A stretch of DNA of 64,000 nucleotides from Xestospongia bergquistia. Lineage: Eukaryota; Porifera; Demospongiae; Haplosclerida; Petrosiidae. Every line of letters begins with the position of its first letter. Position 1 is the stretch's first letter. The notes beneath the pieces were generated by a model. The model saw nothing but the letters and a program-made list of their open reading frames with translations. It ran no database searches and had not been told where the DNA came from. The stretch spans positions 5,751,001 to 5,815,000 of the forward strand of contig OZ014411.1 of NCBI GenBank assembly GCA_963965975.1. The letters run 5' to 3'. Both the position numbers and the translations under genes were made by a program. Positions 1-11,299 of the stretch are shown here, in pieces.

Positions 1-799
1 AAAAGTTTCCTAGCATTACTTTGTTGACTGCTCAAATTGTTTGTTCACCAGTACATTGGACATTGCCCCCACTGTTGAAAATCTCCATATGTTAGAAGCA
101 AAAATTTGTGTGTAAAATTGTTTCTTGAAGACAGAAATATTTGTGATTGCTCCTATTATATGTTGGTTATGTAATAATGTCAGGGTATCTGAGTTACTTG
201 GACCATAATGGTAGCCCAGCACTGACAGAAGTGACATTTTGCTGAATATGTGTGGTTAGTAAATTGTTGTAATTAAATAATGATCATAATTACATTGTAT
301 GTTTTAACAACAGATGCAACTTTGTTCAGTCAAAGGAAGTAGTTTTGGGCCAAATAAAAGATATTGTTGCTCAAACAACAAAACAAAAGGAGAGAATCTG
401 GTAATGTTAATGAATGCAATACATTTTGTTTGAATTATCAATGTGTGTGTTTAGGTAATTATTATTTGGCTTACTACATTGATTGTATACAATATGCAAT
501 GGATTTACACAAAGTACTGGTTTCAACTTGCATAACATAGCAAATTAATTATTATACCCATAATATTGATTTAAGGTTATCCAGTTAACCTAATTCTTAT
601 TAGACCCAATGGAGCAATACAGACACATCTGTCAAAAATATATAATAATTCAAGTGTAAAAAACTTAATCCTGCACCTGTGGATTGTTGACAACAAGTTT
701 TGATAGACAACCGATTGTTATAATAGAGAAAGGTTTGCTTCAGATATCGTTACATTTTAATTAAATTTATTATCATATTATATAATACTTTTCCATATA
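1..799. other. Left flank, relic of the region upstream of GT6
   Basis: No supported intact gene. Bases about 226-310 match 14378-14460 and 28978-29045, which lie upstream of GT6 copies 1 and 2. The small - strand frame at 16-237 begins in this matched block, next to the start of the terminal exon described at 13911-14398, and may be a diverged relic of that gene. In the other units a GT6 gene would be expected about 1 kb further on; here none is present, so it has been lost or never existed in this unit. The rest is AT-rich sequence in which I see nothing. Confidence 0.45.
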
Positions 800-1150
800 G
801 ATATGAAATATGGTAAAGTGTATGACAAACTATAAACCACACCTTCTATTGTGAAAGCAACTTTGGAATGCAATGTAGCCTTTTGTTGTAGACAAAATGC
901 ATATAATTATGTACACAATAATTACATGCAGTACATGAAGCTTTTTACTATTTTTGTGTACAAACCAATTAACTAAATATTGCAGCTCAGAATGACACAC
1001 AAACCACAAACATTCACTATAAAAATTGATTGGTTGAGTAACTACTACTTGGGAACATAACACTATTTTAATTGCTAATGTACTATAAAATTGACTGTTT
1101 ATGTAGCTAGATTATCAGTATTAGCAATGCATTAGTAATCAAACACTATT
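800..1150. repeat. Copy of the GT6 3' flank joined to an inverted-repeat-like element
   Basis: Bases about 804-1003 match the segments downstream of GT6 genes at 17908-18075, 46440-46640 and 50215-50395. Bases about 1015-1138 match 20095-20215 and 32470-32590, a piece beginning CAC(T/A)(G/A)TAAAAATTGATTG that looks like one end of a miniature inverted-repeat element. A small - strand frame is open in several copies of the first part, but I see no sign that it is translated. Confidence 0.6.
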
Positions 1151-1169
1151 ATGCTTACTTTTTGGCTGC

Positions 1170-1560
1170 TGAGCGCGAAGCAAGTAATATGAAGTGTTCA
1201 TCAAAATTTTACCTCGGTTTCTGTGTTTGCATGGTCACGCTTAGAAATTCGATAATTGGTTTACAGGAACATGGAACCGCAGGTATGAAAAGCACGTGAT
1301 CATTTATGTTCACAGCTAAAATGTTTATTTATCGATGCAATAAACATTTTCTGAAGAAAGAAAAAATCAGAACATTTAAAACAATGAAAAAGATAAGAAG
1401 CGTGAAGGTGAATAAGATCAAAGACTAAGTTAGAAGCTAGATATACAGAAATTATACTACAAATGCTAAGAGTTTTCTTTATCCCAGATAGACATGAAGG
1501 TTAAACCCGCCTTTGTCGTTAAATCTAGCCTATCACTTCACGAGCGCGAGGCAATTCTTG
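1170..1560 (+). promoter_or_regulatory. Conserved upstream region of fucosyltransferase-like copy 1
   Basis: This stretch matches 20890-21290 and 33265-33690, each lying upstream of an intact fucosyltransferase-like gene. Shared blocks include a tract around AGAAATTCGATAATTGG, a CACGTGAT motif and a long purine-rich stretch. Because it precedes all three intact copies it probably carries the proximal promoter, but duplication alone would also explain the similarity. No TATA box or initiator could be assigned with confidence. Confidence 0.4.
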
Positions 1561-1619
1561 TGTATCCACATATTCTTAGTTAAAAATTTTGCTATATATA
1601 TCCTATATTATATACAATC

Positions 1620-1760
1620 ATATTAATTAAATAAACTAATCAATTTTCACAGTGACAAATAAAAACAATATGATGTTTACTTTATATACAATCTGTAAAA
1701 ACATATATTGGTTGAATCATCCATTCAATTTTTACAATAAACACTAGTTGTGATTAGCTA
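1620..1760. repeat. Short inverted-repeat element related to CACTGTAAAAA family
   Basis: The stretch holds ATCAATTTTCACAGTG on one side and a CTGTAAAAAC...TCAATTTTTACAA arrangement on the other. It is paralogous to 33710-33830, upstream of fucosyltransferase-like copy 3. The ends resemble the CACTGTAAAAA termini of the larger elements at 12513 and 14940, so it is probably a degenerate miniature transposon. Confidence 0.4.
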
Positions 1761-1896
1761 GCTATAGACCTTTTGCAGTTACGTTACAGCATGTCACAGC
1801 AAACTTAGCAACCGTTTCTATGTCAAGGCAACTTGCATATGTGTTTATCGGTAGGAATGAAATTTAAGTTGGGGGGAGGGCTGACCTTATATTTAC

Positions 1897-2226
1897 TTGC
1901 TTTATATTATTAAACATCAAAAATGGCCAAAACAATTAATTCATCTGTCGTTAAAGGAAACAAATTTCTGTTTGCACCCATCTCAAATATTACCTTTACA
2001 AACCCAGATAAGAGAACGAAGACCAATTAACAATACACCCCATAATATCAGTAGCAGTGATACCCATAGAGCTAATTCCCTACGAAAGCTTACTCCTACC
2101 ACAAGTGAGCTTGATGACTCCTATAAGAAGCTGTCTAATACTGAGAAGGAACCAGTTATTTTGTCATTCGTTTCTGAGTACTCAGATGCTTATGTATCAT
2201 TGTACAAAAAAGGAAGGCCCCCTTGA
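1897..2226 (+). other. Open frame of unknown status, 109 codons
   Basis: The frame is open for 109 codons and its second half is polar and Ser/Thr-rich, which could be an exon relic. It has no counterpart upstream of the other two intact fucosyltransferase-like genes, no recognisable domain and no convincing splice partners. It lies about 440 bases upstream of fucosyltransferase-like copy 1 on the same strand. It may be chance or a fragment of an inserted sequence. Confidence 0.2.
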
Positions 2227-2270
2227 TTATTGAAACTTTATTATCCTAATTTTTTGACTCAGTGTGAAAT

Positions 2271-2332
2271 ATTAATATAATAATATAATATAATATAATA
2301 ATAATAATATAAAATAATAATAATAATTATAG
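2271..2332. repeat. AAT-type simple repeat
   Basis: An imperfect run of TAATA units immediately follows the open frame ending at 2226. It is microsatellite-like and absent from the equivalent place upstream of the other two fucosyltransferase-like genes. Confidence 0.7.
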
Positions 2333-2335
2333 GAG

Positions 2336-2602
2336 ATGTTGGATCATCACTCTTGCGTCCACCGACAAAATGACAGCTACATACCCAGGTGTATTCATGG
2401 ACTGTCAGTTTTTCCTATTTATAGTTGCAACCCAGAGATTTCTCCTTTCAATATCAGCTGGAAAACGATAGAAATGAGGCCAACAACCCTTATAAAATCG
2501 ATTGGAACATCCTACAGTGCAGCAGCACTTGCATATCTTGACACTCAAATGTCCGCTCGTAATCCCCACCCACTGACCCACGTCATCTGCACAAGACTAT
2601 AG
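2336..2602 (+). other. Open frame of unknown status just upstream of fucosyltransferase-like copy 1
   Basis: An 88-codon frame ends 62 bases before the start codon of the glycosyltransferase gene. It is not conserved upstream of the paralogous genes and has no domain I recognise, so I regard it as unlikely to be coding. The last bases before 2665 do match the paralogues and are probably the 5' untranslated region. Confidence 0.15.
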
Positions 2603-2664
2603 TCGTGACGGTGACGTCGTAATTAACGTATATATTGTTAGAAAGGTCATACTAGACTCTAGAG

Positions 2665-4065
2665 ATGAAAATTCAGAAGTATTTCACTCGTATATTAATT
2701 GTCGCTGCACTGTTTGCGATTTACGTATTGCTGGATGTCTTTTTACGTGGTAAATACGACTCTCTAGACGTACATGTTCAATGGAAAATGTATGGTGAGC
2801 AGTATCTACCTGCATCAACAGATACAACAAGAAAACTGAGCACACTGAACAATGATATACATGTACATATACCTACACTACTACATGGCGTTCAAGAATC
2901 TTTTCAAAAAAACTTGTTGGCTAGTTTTCCTCTGACTTGTTATCCAGACAAGGAAGGACACTTCCCAAGGAAATACAAGACATTTCTCAACACGTTAGCT
3001 AAATATGCTGACGATCATGCTACAATGTCAAACAATGTGAGAACATTAGTATGGCGTTGTCCAGTCAATCGTTATGTTGGTGGATTGGCTGATAGGCTGA
3101 AAGGAATAACATTTGCTTTATTGTTAGCTATTTCCAGCAATAGACGATTGATACTGGACTGGGAGTCGGCTGCTGAAAGCAAATATTTTAAACCGAACTT
3201 GATCAATTGGGTGGACAGACATTTGTCTAAGAGTATTAAGCAAAATAATGCAGAAACCATTTCTTCTCACATGGTCACATTGAGTCTGTTTGAAGCAGGA
3301 GAATATCCTTATATACAAATGTCAATTAAAGACTGGCAAAGTTATCTGAATATCATAGGTAGTAATATGCCACTCGTTGTTATGGCAACAAACATGGAAG
3401 TTTCACTTGTTAGGAACATTTCCAAAGCAAATCAATCGTGGCTAAGTGAAAGCTTTGATATATCTGGTCTGTCTAATCTAACTGATCATGATTTAAATGA
3501 TATTATCGGTTTAGTTTCTAGATACTTGTTCAAATTGGACAAAAAAGTTTTAGAAGAGGTTTCTAAAGCCAAAATTGCTTTAAAATTGACTAACCAAGTC
3601 CATGCTGGGCTTCACTTAAGGACTGGTTTTGCTGGAAATTTTTTTCATTCAGAGAAGCACCCAAAAATTGTAAAAGATAGACAAATTTGGAAGAAAGCAT
3701 TGCAATGTGCAGCGTCCTCTGCTGATAAATTTATTGGAAATAATAGTCTAATATTTTTGGCTACAGACTCAAATATGGTAAAGGAAATGGCTATTAAAAG
3801 ATATGGTGCAAGATTTCGAACATTAGACAATTATGTAATTCATATAGATCATATTAACAATAAACGAAAGTTACGAATGCGTGAAAAAGAAGGAGTCTTA
3901 TCTAGTTTAGTTGACCTTATTATACTAGCAGAATCTTTTGTACAAGTAAGAGGAAACAGTGGGTACTCATGGATTGCTAGTCTTTTGTGTGGTCCTCTAC
4001 CCAATAAACATCTTATTTATAGTCATACCTGCACAATGGATGACTTGAACATTATTCGTATATAG
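2665..4065 (+). CDS. Fucosyltransferase-superfamily-like type II membrane glycosyltransferase, copy 1
   Basis: A single-exon gene for 466 residues. Residues about 8-26 form one hydrophobic segment after a short basic N-terminus, the signal-anchor of a Golgi type II protein, followed by a polar stem. Residues 139-147 (GGLADRLKG) and 315-322 (GLHLRTGF) look like the N-terminal Gly-rich motif and the H-x-R-x-G motif of the GT-B fucosyltransferase superfamily (GT11, GT23, GT37, GT65 and GT68 families). Near the C-terminus the segments LIFLATDS and GNSGYSWIASLLCG resemble its donor-binding region. Several N-x-S/T sites are present. The likely reaction is transfer of fucose from GDP-fucose to a glycan in the Golgi, but linkage and acceptor cannot be read from sequence. 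The start is supported by two near-identical paralogues. It points toward a decayed KIF27 3' end, as copy 3 points toward the intact one. Another GT-B sugar transferase is possible. Confidence 0.8.
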   Translation: MKIQKYFTRILIVAALFAIYVLLDVFLRGKYDSLDVHVQWKMYGEQYLPASTDTTRKLSTLNNDIHVHIPTLLHGVQESFQKNLLASFPLTCYPDKEGHFPRKYKTFLNTLAKYADDHATMSNNVRTLVWRCPVNRYVGGLADRLKGITFALLLAISSNRRLILDWESAAESKYFKPNLINWVDRHLSKSIKQNNAETISSHMVTLSLFEAGEYPYIQMSIKDWQSYLNIIGSNMPLVVMATNMEVSLVRNISKANQSWLSESFDISGLSNLTDHDLNDIIGLVSRYLFKLDKKVLEEVSKAKIALKLTNQVHAGLHLRTGFAGNFFHSEKHPKIVKDRQIWKKALQCAASSADKFIGNNSLIFLATDSNMVKEMAIKRYGARFRTLDNYVIHIDHINNKRKLRMREKEGVLSSLVDLIILAESFVQVRGNSGYSWIASLLCGPLPNKHLIYSHTCTMDDLNIIRI

Positions 4066-5012
4066 CAATATATTAATTATAATTCAATTTGTAGTAGTAC
4101 ATTTAAACAGTTAGTTTAATTTGGTTAATAAAGTGATTCATCCTTTTATCTTGGCTGTGCTTATGTTTTTCTGACATTCAAACTTTTTCTTGGTAAAGCT
4201 ATATGCAGTCTTAGGAGAACATGGCAATTTTTTTTCTTAAATTGGACCATATCTAATGTAAATGAGATCATTGCATACAATAACTCAAACATTACTCTCT
4301 ACTTGCCTTACCTGATCATCAAAGGATAGCAATAAAATATTGTATATTATGTATAATTTGTTATGTATGATGTTCTGCATGTAGTAACATTTGTAACATT
4401 CTGTAATCAGATTAAACATGTGTGAACTTGTTTTCTCTTTGATCTGACAGGAGTACTGCCCACTGTCATAGTGAACAGAGTAAATATCTAAATCCATATT
4501 TTGGAAGCTTTGTAGTGATTGGGATTTGCTTCATAATAAGCTTTTGGAATTGCGAGACTGCCTGGGGAGTTATTTCATACCAAAAGACCAACTAAGGTGG
4601 TTATGTCAGTTAGATATACTTACTACTACACAAGGACTTGTGACAGGGACAGAGTTAGATATATGTGGTTAGGAATTAAAATATTATGTCCACCAACTAT
4701 GAAGAAACATTACTAATACAGTAATAATTATATTATATGTATTATAATGATATAATTATGCACTGTTGTTATTGGATATAAATACTATGTGTAGCTATAA
4801 TGATGAAAGTAGTTGTGCTTCTTATTGTGTATACATAGAATGGTCACACAACTCCACACCTCATAAATCTATGTATATTAATATACTGTGTAAAGGTATG
4901 TGCATGTACATCAGGATTTACACAAGTATTTTATTTACATTATGAATAGAAATGAATGCAATGAGTGTATTTATACACAAGTAAGAAAACTCAGTATCCA
5001 TATATGATATGA
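4066..5012. other. 3' flank of fucosyltransferase-like copy 1, with polyadenylation signal
   Basis: An AATAAA signal lies at 4127-4132, 62 bases after the stop codon. Its paralogues are at 22860-22865 and 35359-35364. The remaining sequence matches 22798-23714 and 35297-36198, the spacer between the glycosyltransferase gene and the convergent KIF27 3' end. No other gene is visible. Confidence 0.7.
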
Positions 5013-5984
5013 TCATAAAATTATTCTTTTATTTAAATCAATGAGCTGTTGTTTTAATTCACGACTTCCTTTCTTGTAAAAATAAAGATCTTTTTCTAAA
5101 CATTTAATCTTTGCTTTCAATATTATCTTTGCTAGAAATAGACAGGTCTTCAGTATGAGCGATGTGATCCAGTAATGTATTAACATCTTGAACATGTTCC
5201 TGTAATAATTATAATAGTAGTTGTTAATAGTAAATGTTTATTTATAATTTTTTGTGTTAAATTAAATTAATATGGAAATTGTAATAAATAGACACTACGC
5301 TGAGTTGCTGAGTTAACGTAACTGACTCAAAAAGTGTTTGTTAAATCTACAAGCCATAAATAAATATATTTACATCAAGTGTACTAACAATTAATAGCTT
5401 TCAGACTTAGTTATAAATGATATACTCATCATGTATTACACTGGTGTATACAAGCCATCACTATCCTTGTTAATGTCATATTGATGAAAGACTTTTGCTG
5501 AGATGTTCTATTTTATAGTACATGTACATGTATATCTGTCTTATCTGTTACTTCATTTATAAAAAATATATGACTATTCATTAAGCACAAATATATCCAT
5601 ATGGATTAATACATGTAGTTGCTAAGCAACATGATACTATTATATGTAAGGAGTTATTGTTATGGACCTTTTGTGTCTTGTGAATTTTCCATTGTTTGTC
5701 CAACTGAGACTGACTTAATACTCTTTGTAATATAATAATTTCTTCTTCTTGTTTTGTAACTTGAACTTCCAAAATAGTTTCATTAATTGGACATATACTA
5801 CAAAGAGCACTTTTTGGCTTCTAGTTAGCTTTGTACATACTGAGTTAGACCAGTTTTGGCTTTGTGGGTACTCAGTATTGACCTTACATCATATTGATGA
5901 GATTCTGGTAACAAAGACAATGGTTGAAATGACAAAATGCTATTTTAAGTGCACTTAACATAATACTTATGTTTATGCTCATGT

Positions 5985-8002
5985 ATGGGGATATGAAAAG
6001 ATATGAAAATACTTACATCAACAACTGTAATTACTCTTGCATAATCAGATTTGTGACAAACATCTGGTACCTTCAGTACAAGACTAACAATGGCTAAAAC
6101 ATTTCGGAATTTTATGCAAGAGTAAAAAATGTATATATAATGTACTATAATACACTAAAAATTGTGCTTATACCAGGAGGTATGTCGGTTACAGAAAATA
6201 CTTCTGTAAGCTTGTGTATTGTATTGCCTTCTTCTTCATCTATTTCCAAAATTCTTGGAACTATTTGAGTCTACTTTTGAATTCATTCTTCTGTAAGTAT
6301 CTAAGAAATAAATATATAACATTATGCATGCACATAAGCAGGCAATGATGTATATTTACCTCATCTAGGGCAGGATATTTTTCCAATATACACAAAATGT
6401 TAGCTGTCTCATTGAGTACGTCCTGCTGTCACAATGGAAATGTTCTTCTCATTAAGTCAATAACAATCTTCTTATTAGGTACCACTTTTTTCAATTCATT
6501 CTTCATAATTTTAAAATGGTGTTTCATCGATGCTTCATCCTCTCCAATGAGAACTAAAGCTGGAACAAATGGTATAGATGGCATTTTGGATTTCAGGGTA
6601 GATGATGATGACAATGACTGCGTTAGTCTTTTGGGAGTTCCCCTTTTTTTGTCCTCTGGCTTGCGGAGGTTACAACAAGGTAGATCTATAAGGAATGAAG
6701 CATATACAAGTTAATATCGTATTGGATTTTCTGTCCTTTGATAAAGATATACATGTACTTACCAATCTCCTACCATCGTCAAGAAATGGCCATTTTTATA
6801 AAGCTGTTGGACAACATGAGAATACTCGTCTTCTGTAGGGTAGCTTTTGCAACTATAAATGGATTGTGCAATAACAGTTATGAATTTTGTCCGAGGTTTC
6901 CCAAAAAGAGAATTTTTCAGCAGTGCTGCTTCAACATTTGGTGTGAACCTCAATGGCACATCAAAAGGCCTTGGTAATGGTGCTTCTTGTTTTAGTTTTG
7001 ACAGTACTGGATTACACAAAACACTAGATGTTTCATCAAGGTTTAAAAGTTTTGGAGCAAAAGGTAAAACCTGCATGTGAAAACAAATAACAATAGCAAT
7101 AAACAGACTAGGAAAAGTACTAACATTTTCTGTATTGTGTTCTCATCATTGCATTCTGTGGTTCCTGAGTCCTCAAGTATAGTAGCAGCATCTCATTGAC
7201 ACTATAAAATTGGTAAAATGAAGAAACGTTTGATACTAGCTACATTGTATACAGAGAATAATGAAACTTACATCGTCTTTGTTAAATGGTAATCTACTAA
7301 TCCAATATCACTGGTGCTATTCTAAATACAAAAGATCATGAGTTACAGAAACTTACATATAGTATTCTAGACAGTACTTCATCATCAAAATCATCCATGG
7401 GTCACTTAGTTCATCATTAATATTATTAGAAGAGTGGATTTCCTACAAAATATTATATATATATATATATATAGTTGCATTTATATAAAGTCCGGTAACT
7501 CCAGACTAATCATAAATCCTGAGTGTTTTGAAAGATCCTCATTAACTAAAGCTAATAGAGGTTATGTTAAACTTATTATATATCGATAGGTAGCCAAAAC
7601 TATACTCTATTAAATAGTCTAGAATTACAGGACTTTACTAAATACATATATATACATATATACATAGTTAATATATACTTAGCCAATCAACATACTTCAA
7701 GGCTATCTTTAACAGAGGAATATGGTACTGTTTCCTACAATTGAGAAAGTTGCGTCAAAAATAAACAGTACTATAAATAACACTTATTTATTTACCTGTT
7801 TTAGCTTCTAAATAGTTTTTCTAAGTATTGTTCTGCCACCGATTGTTGGTACAACTTCCTTCAATTCCGATTTATTAAGCAAGACCAGAGCCAGTCCTGA
7901 CACCATATTCTCAGCAAATAATTTTAGTACCTTTGAGCAAATGCTTTGTCTTGCAAGATACTCTCGAAGTTCAGTAATAGTTAGACACTTGAACTCTTCC
8001 AT
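5985..8002 (-). pseudogene. SAM-domain (SAMD3-like) gene remnant
   Basis: The first block (8002-7811) starts with Met and reads like a SAM domain (residues about 5-60, ending KSELKEVVPTIGGRTILRK). The second (about 7070-6763) has the segment KPRTKFITVIAQSIYSC followed by YPTEDEYSHVVQQL. The third (about 6685-6361) has a basic linker, IPFVPALVLIGEDE and LMRRTFPL. I recognise this order from SAMD3-like proteins, common in invertebrates and fish. Smaller likely exons follow near 6290-6181 and 6098-6017. Signs of decay: an in-frame TGA at about 6431-6429 where Arg is expected, and a frame break after the SAM block, where the frame stops at 7811 but another continues. It sits inside the KIF27 pseudogene copy, interrupting one exon. 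The function of the family is not established here. Confidence 0.5.
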
Positions 8003-8089
8003 TATGAAATAATTATTTGCAAAAGTAAAAACGTTTGCGCATGCGTAGATCTTTACGCCAGGTTCTATTAAATGCCCACGTATGTTGTG

Positions 8090-8262
8090 ATTGCCACTGA
8101 TTGGATGTATTGGTGATATTCACTACATGTTTGGTGAACATCACTACATGGGTAGTGAAATTTCCACTACACTGCTTCACTACTATGTAGTGACAGAACT
8201 TTGTGGTCATGTTCACTACAAAGGTAGTGAGTGACCATCACTACTTAGTTTTTACAGTGCGG
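8090..8262. mobile_element. Inverted-repeat-rich fragment with CACTAC/GTAGTG motifs
   Basis: The stretch contains many short CACTAC and GTAGTG repeats that can pair, and ends in TTTTTACAGTG, the same terminus as the miniature elements at 12513 and 14940. It lies exactly at the right-hand boundary between the SAMD3-like insertion and resumed KIF27-like sequence (8264 onward). It may be the mobile end that carried or accompanied the insertion. Confidence 0.4.
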
Positions 8263-11220
8263 TCTCTAAAACTTCTAGCTTGTCATTCAACTCTTGTAAT
8301 CTAAAGATAATTAGTATATATATATATAAATTATAAAATAATATAATATAATATATTGCAAATATCTGGTATTTTAAAACAGTAAACTGCTAATTTAGCT
8401 ACATGATGACATAATATTGTGATAGACTAATATAATGTTGATGGCAATATTTTTGTTCATGTTTTAAAATATCACACAATGTACATTTACATGTATTTCA
8501 TTACATATACATGTACATTGTAAATCATTCATTAAAGTTTGATCACAAAAGGAACTGGTATTTATTAATAATTTATTTATAATAATTATTATTTATTATT
8601 AATACCTTCTTTCTTCGTCTCTGGATCGAAAGGACATCACCAGTTGATAAATTGTCTTCCATAGTTTTTATTTTCTTTGAGAGTTCTTTGCTATTAGTAA
8701 AATATAAAGTTAAGTGCCAGAAAAATAACAACACTGACTGTTTCTTTGTCAAACTGTCAAGTTCTAATTGAAGTGAACTTATTGACTGGTCGTCAAGGGA
8801 ATCTTTAAAGGGAACAAAATAAATATAGTTAATAGGTCATAACTAATAACAATCATTAATATTGTGTGATAAGCTCTTCTTTTCTTACTTATTGGAGAAC
8901 TAACTAGAACATACATTGTCAATTACATGTATTAAACAGCTTCTCATATATATGTAATACATGTTAACTGAGTGCTTTGAAATACCAAAACCTAATAAAA
9001 TAAATGTAAATCCTGCTAGCAGTAATTTTATCATTTTACTAATTATTATCACTTCCTAGCACTGGTAGTCTGTTATTACATGTACAAGCTTATGTAATGA
9101 TGATAAGTGTAATAGGAAGTGGTCACAATATAATAAACACATTTAAGTCAGGACACATATTTAGAAGGAAGAGTGTGAAAATCTCTCACAATTAATTAAA
9201 ATAGCAGGTTAGGTATTAAACTTGTACTTGATAAGTGAGGGTTGCTAGTACATGTAGGAATTCAACAACAAGTTAGTAGCTGTTTCTTAGCTATTATCAT
9301 ACACATCTTTTGGTAATTGTTGTTAATCAAATCTTTTGCTTTCTCAATACCCAGTTTTAGAAGCTGAGCAGACAAAGTGCTATATGTAACCACGTTCATT
9401 ATATATGTTCTTCATGGTTGTGGGTTCTAAGAAGCACTCCTAAATGGGACATAAATAGATAGATAGTTTCCTCATGCAACAATGATTACAACGTGCCTAA
9501 ATTATTAGTTCTCTCTTCCTAACACTTTCAGTCTATGACTGTAAGTAAGAAACACCAATAACATTATTATATTAATGTAGTCTGTCTTTTCAGAAAACCT
9601 AAAATCTAATTAAAAAATCCTGATTACAGAGGTGTCCTTATTTTCATTGTCCACATTAACATGTTGTTGTGTACAGTCTGGTTACACATTATATATGTGT
9701 AATAGGAAGTGGTCACAATATACATGTAATAAATTAATACATCCACATTACTGCTGGCAGGTTTCACAATTTTGTTAAGATTTCGATGTTTAGCTGAGTG
9801 AAATCCCTGCCCACTTCCAACAATCTACATATATAAAACATATAGTTTGTATATGAATGTACTTTGTATTTATACGCTCTAACTGTAAGCAAGATTTATT
9901 TGTGAAAAGTCATCCCAAGATATAGTTTTGGTATTATTACAACAAACTACTGGAATTGTCTTAATATCAGAGACTGGAAAGTTGTCAGTAGCTGTGGTGT
10001 TGCTTATAAGTGCTTTCTCAATTCAATGAATGCTAAAATACAGAATGATAAGTATGAATATAAACCAATTGTGACCCATTATAGACCTTCACTATCCTAA
10101 ATATAAGCTGATATATATACATGTACATGTAAATTTACATATACATATATATGTAAACATACATATACATGTATATGTAAATGTACAGATATATGTACAT
10201 GTATATACATGTATTCATATATTAATGGTACACAAATATCTTTTGAAGTTGTTCAAGGCTTTGCCTTTCTTTAGCTATTTTGTTTAGCTCTTTTTGAAAC
10301 CATTTACTATAGTTTGTGGACATATCACTATAAAAACAAGATTATTTTTAATATAACAACAACAACAATAATATAATAACAAGATTATATACAATCAAAG
10401 ACGAAGATAACATTACACAATTTGACTTGTTAATCACATCATATACATGGACATTTACAATGTACTTGAAAATGAAATGAGTCACATGACTTTGAAAGCT
10501 CTTCAGCAAAGGCTTGATTGATTTTAGTAAATGATCTACAAGGGTACTTGTTATATGTGCTACATTACATGTAGTATATGTACATGTATGACATGTACAT
10601 TGTAATCATATTGATTGTGTCAATTTAATGTACATGTAACTCACCTATTAAGTATATCTGTTGGTCTTCTATTTACTTGACGCAATTTTCTCTGAGCAAA
10701 TGCAACCTATATATAATAATACCACATTATTAATGTATAGTTGTACATGTTTAATAATTGTATATATACATTTAATAAATGCTATAACAGTGAATTAAAT
10801 ACCAACATGGTCTATGTACATGTCATTACATATGGTATGTTAATAAAAGGTGCTATGTCAAGGTTACCTCTTGTGTCTTAACTCGAATGACCTGTCCTTG
10901 TTGTTCTGTTTCCTGTGTCAGAGTACTTATTTGTTGATGACATTGTTTACTTCAGTTTCAAGTTTTTTTCTTCTTGTCAATTTCCTCTTTACATTTTGTT
11001 GTAAAATGATTGCTGGTTCCTAAGACATTGGACTTCTCCTTCTAACTCTGCTAATCTTTGCTCACTTTTCTCTCCCACTTGTAAGAGACGTAGTGTGTCT
11101 CTCCATCCTCTCTAAAGAGTGGATAATTTTGTCTCTGTATCTTTCAACTTCCTTTGTAGCTGATTCTCTGTTTGTGATATCTTTGAGGTTGTTTTCTGTA
11201 TTTTTTGGTTATGTGTAACA

Positions 11221-11290
11221 GTAGGTACTCATGGATTGCTAGTCTTTTGTATGGTCCTCTACCCAATAAACATCTTATTTTATCTTACGT
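11221..11290 (+). pseudogene. Short fucosyltransferase-like 3' remnant
   Basis: The bases read as the C-terminal YSWIASLL and PNKHLI segments of the 466-residue family, then run into the same non-homologous sequence that follows the pseudogene at 25863. It begins abruptly at the end of the KIF27 pseudogene and marks the left breakpoint of the large duplicated unit that starts here. Confidence 0.85.
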
Positions 11291-11299
11291 TATTGTCAT

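Larger units (their letters stand above)
4990..11215 (-). pseudogene. Decayed partial copy of the 3' half of KIF27
   Basis: On the - strand this stretch matches 36199-42211 of the intact KIF27 gene exon by exon. Recognisable pieces are the terminal exon (5199-5013), part of the long coiled-coil exon (5774-5668 and 8301-8264, split by an insertion), and the equivalents of the exons at 37794, 37906, 41307, 41684 and 42211 (about 8695-8611, 8805-8735, 10327-10240, 10706-10645 and 11212-10868). It cannot be functional: the exon matching 39977-39803 is absent within a deletion of about 1.5 kb, the 10327 exon has lost its GT donor (AT instead), single-base gaps break the 11212-10868 exon, and four extra bases shift the exon near 8611. 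It is truncated at about 11215, where fucosyltransferase-tail sequence starts. It was copied with the neighbouring glycosyltransferase gene. Confidence 0.85.

Noticed and set aside
830-1063. Small - strand frame with hydrophobic segment, also seen at 17758, 46426 and about 50220
   Set aside because: It belongs to the GT6 3' flank segment; its ends and length differ among copies and the copy near 50320 has a deletion, so coding is unlikely.
3072-3830. Antisense frames inside the fucosyltransferase-like genes (also 21804-21992, 34303-34491, 35080-35283)
   Set aside because: Shadow frames of a well-supported coding sequence; no independent motif or start signal.
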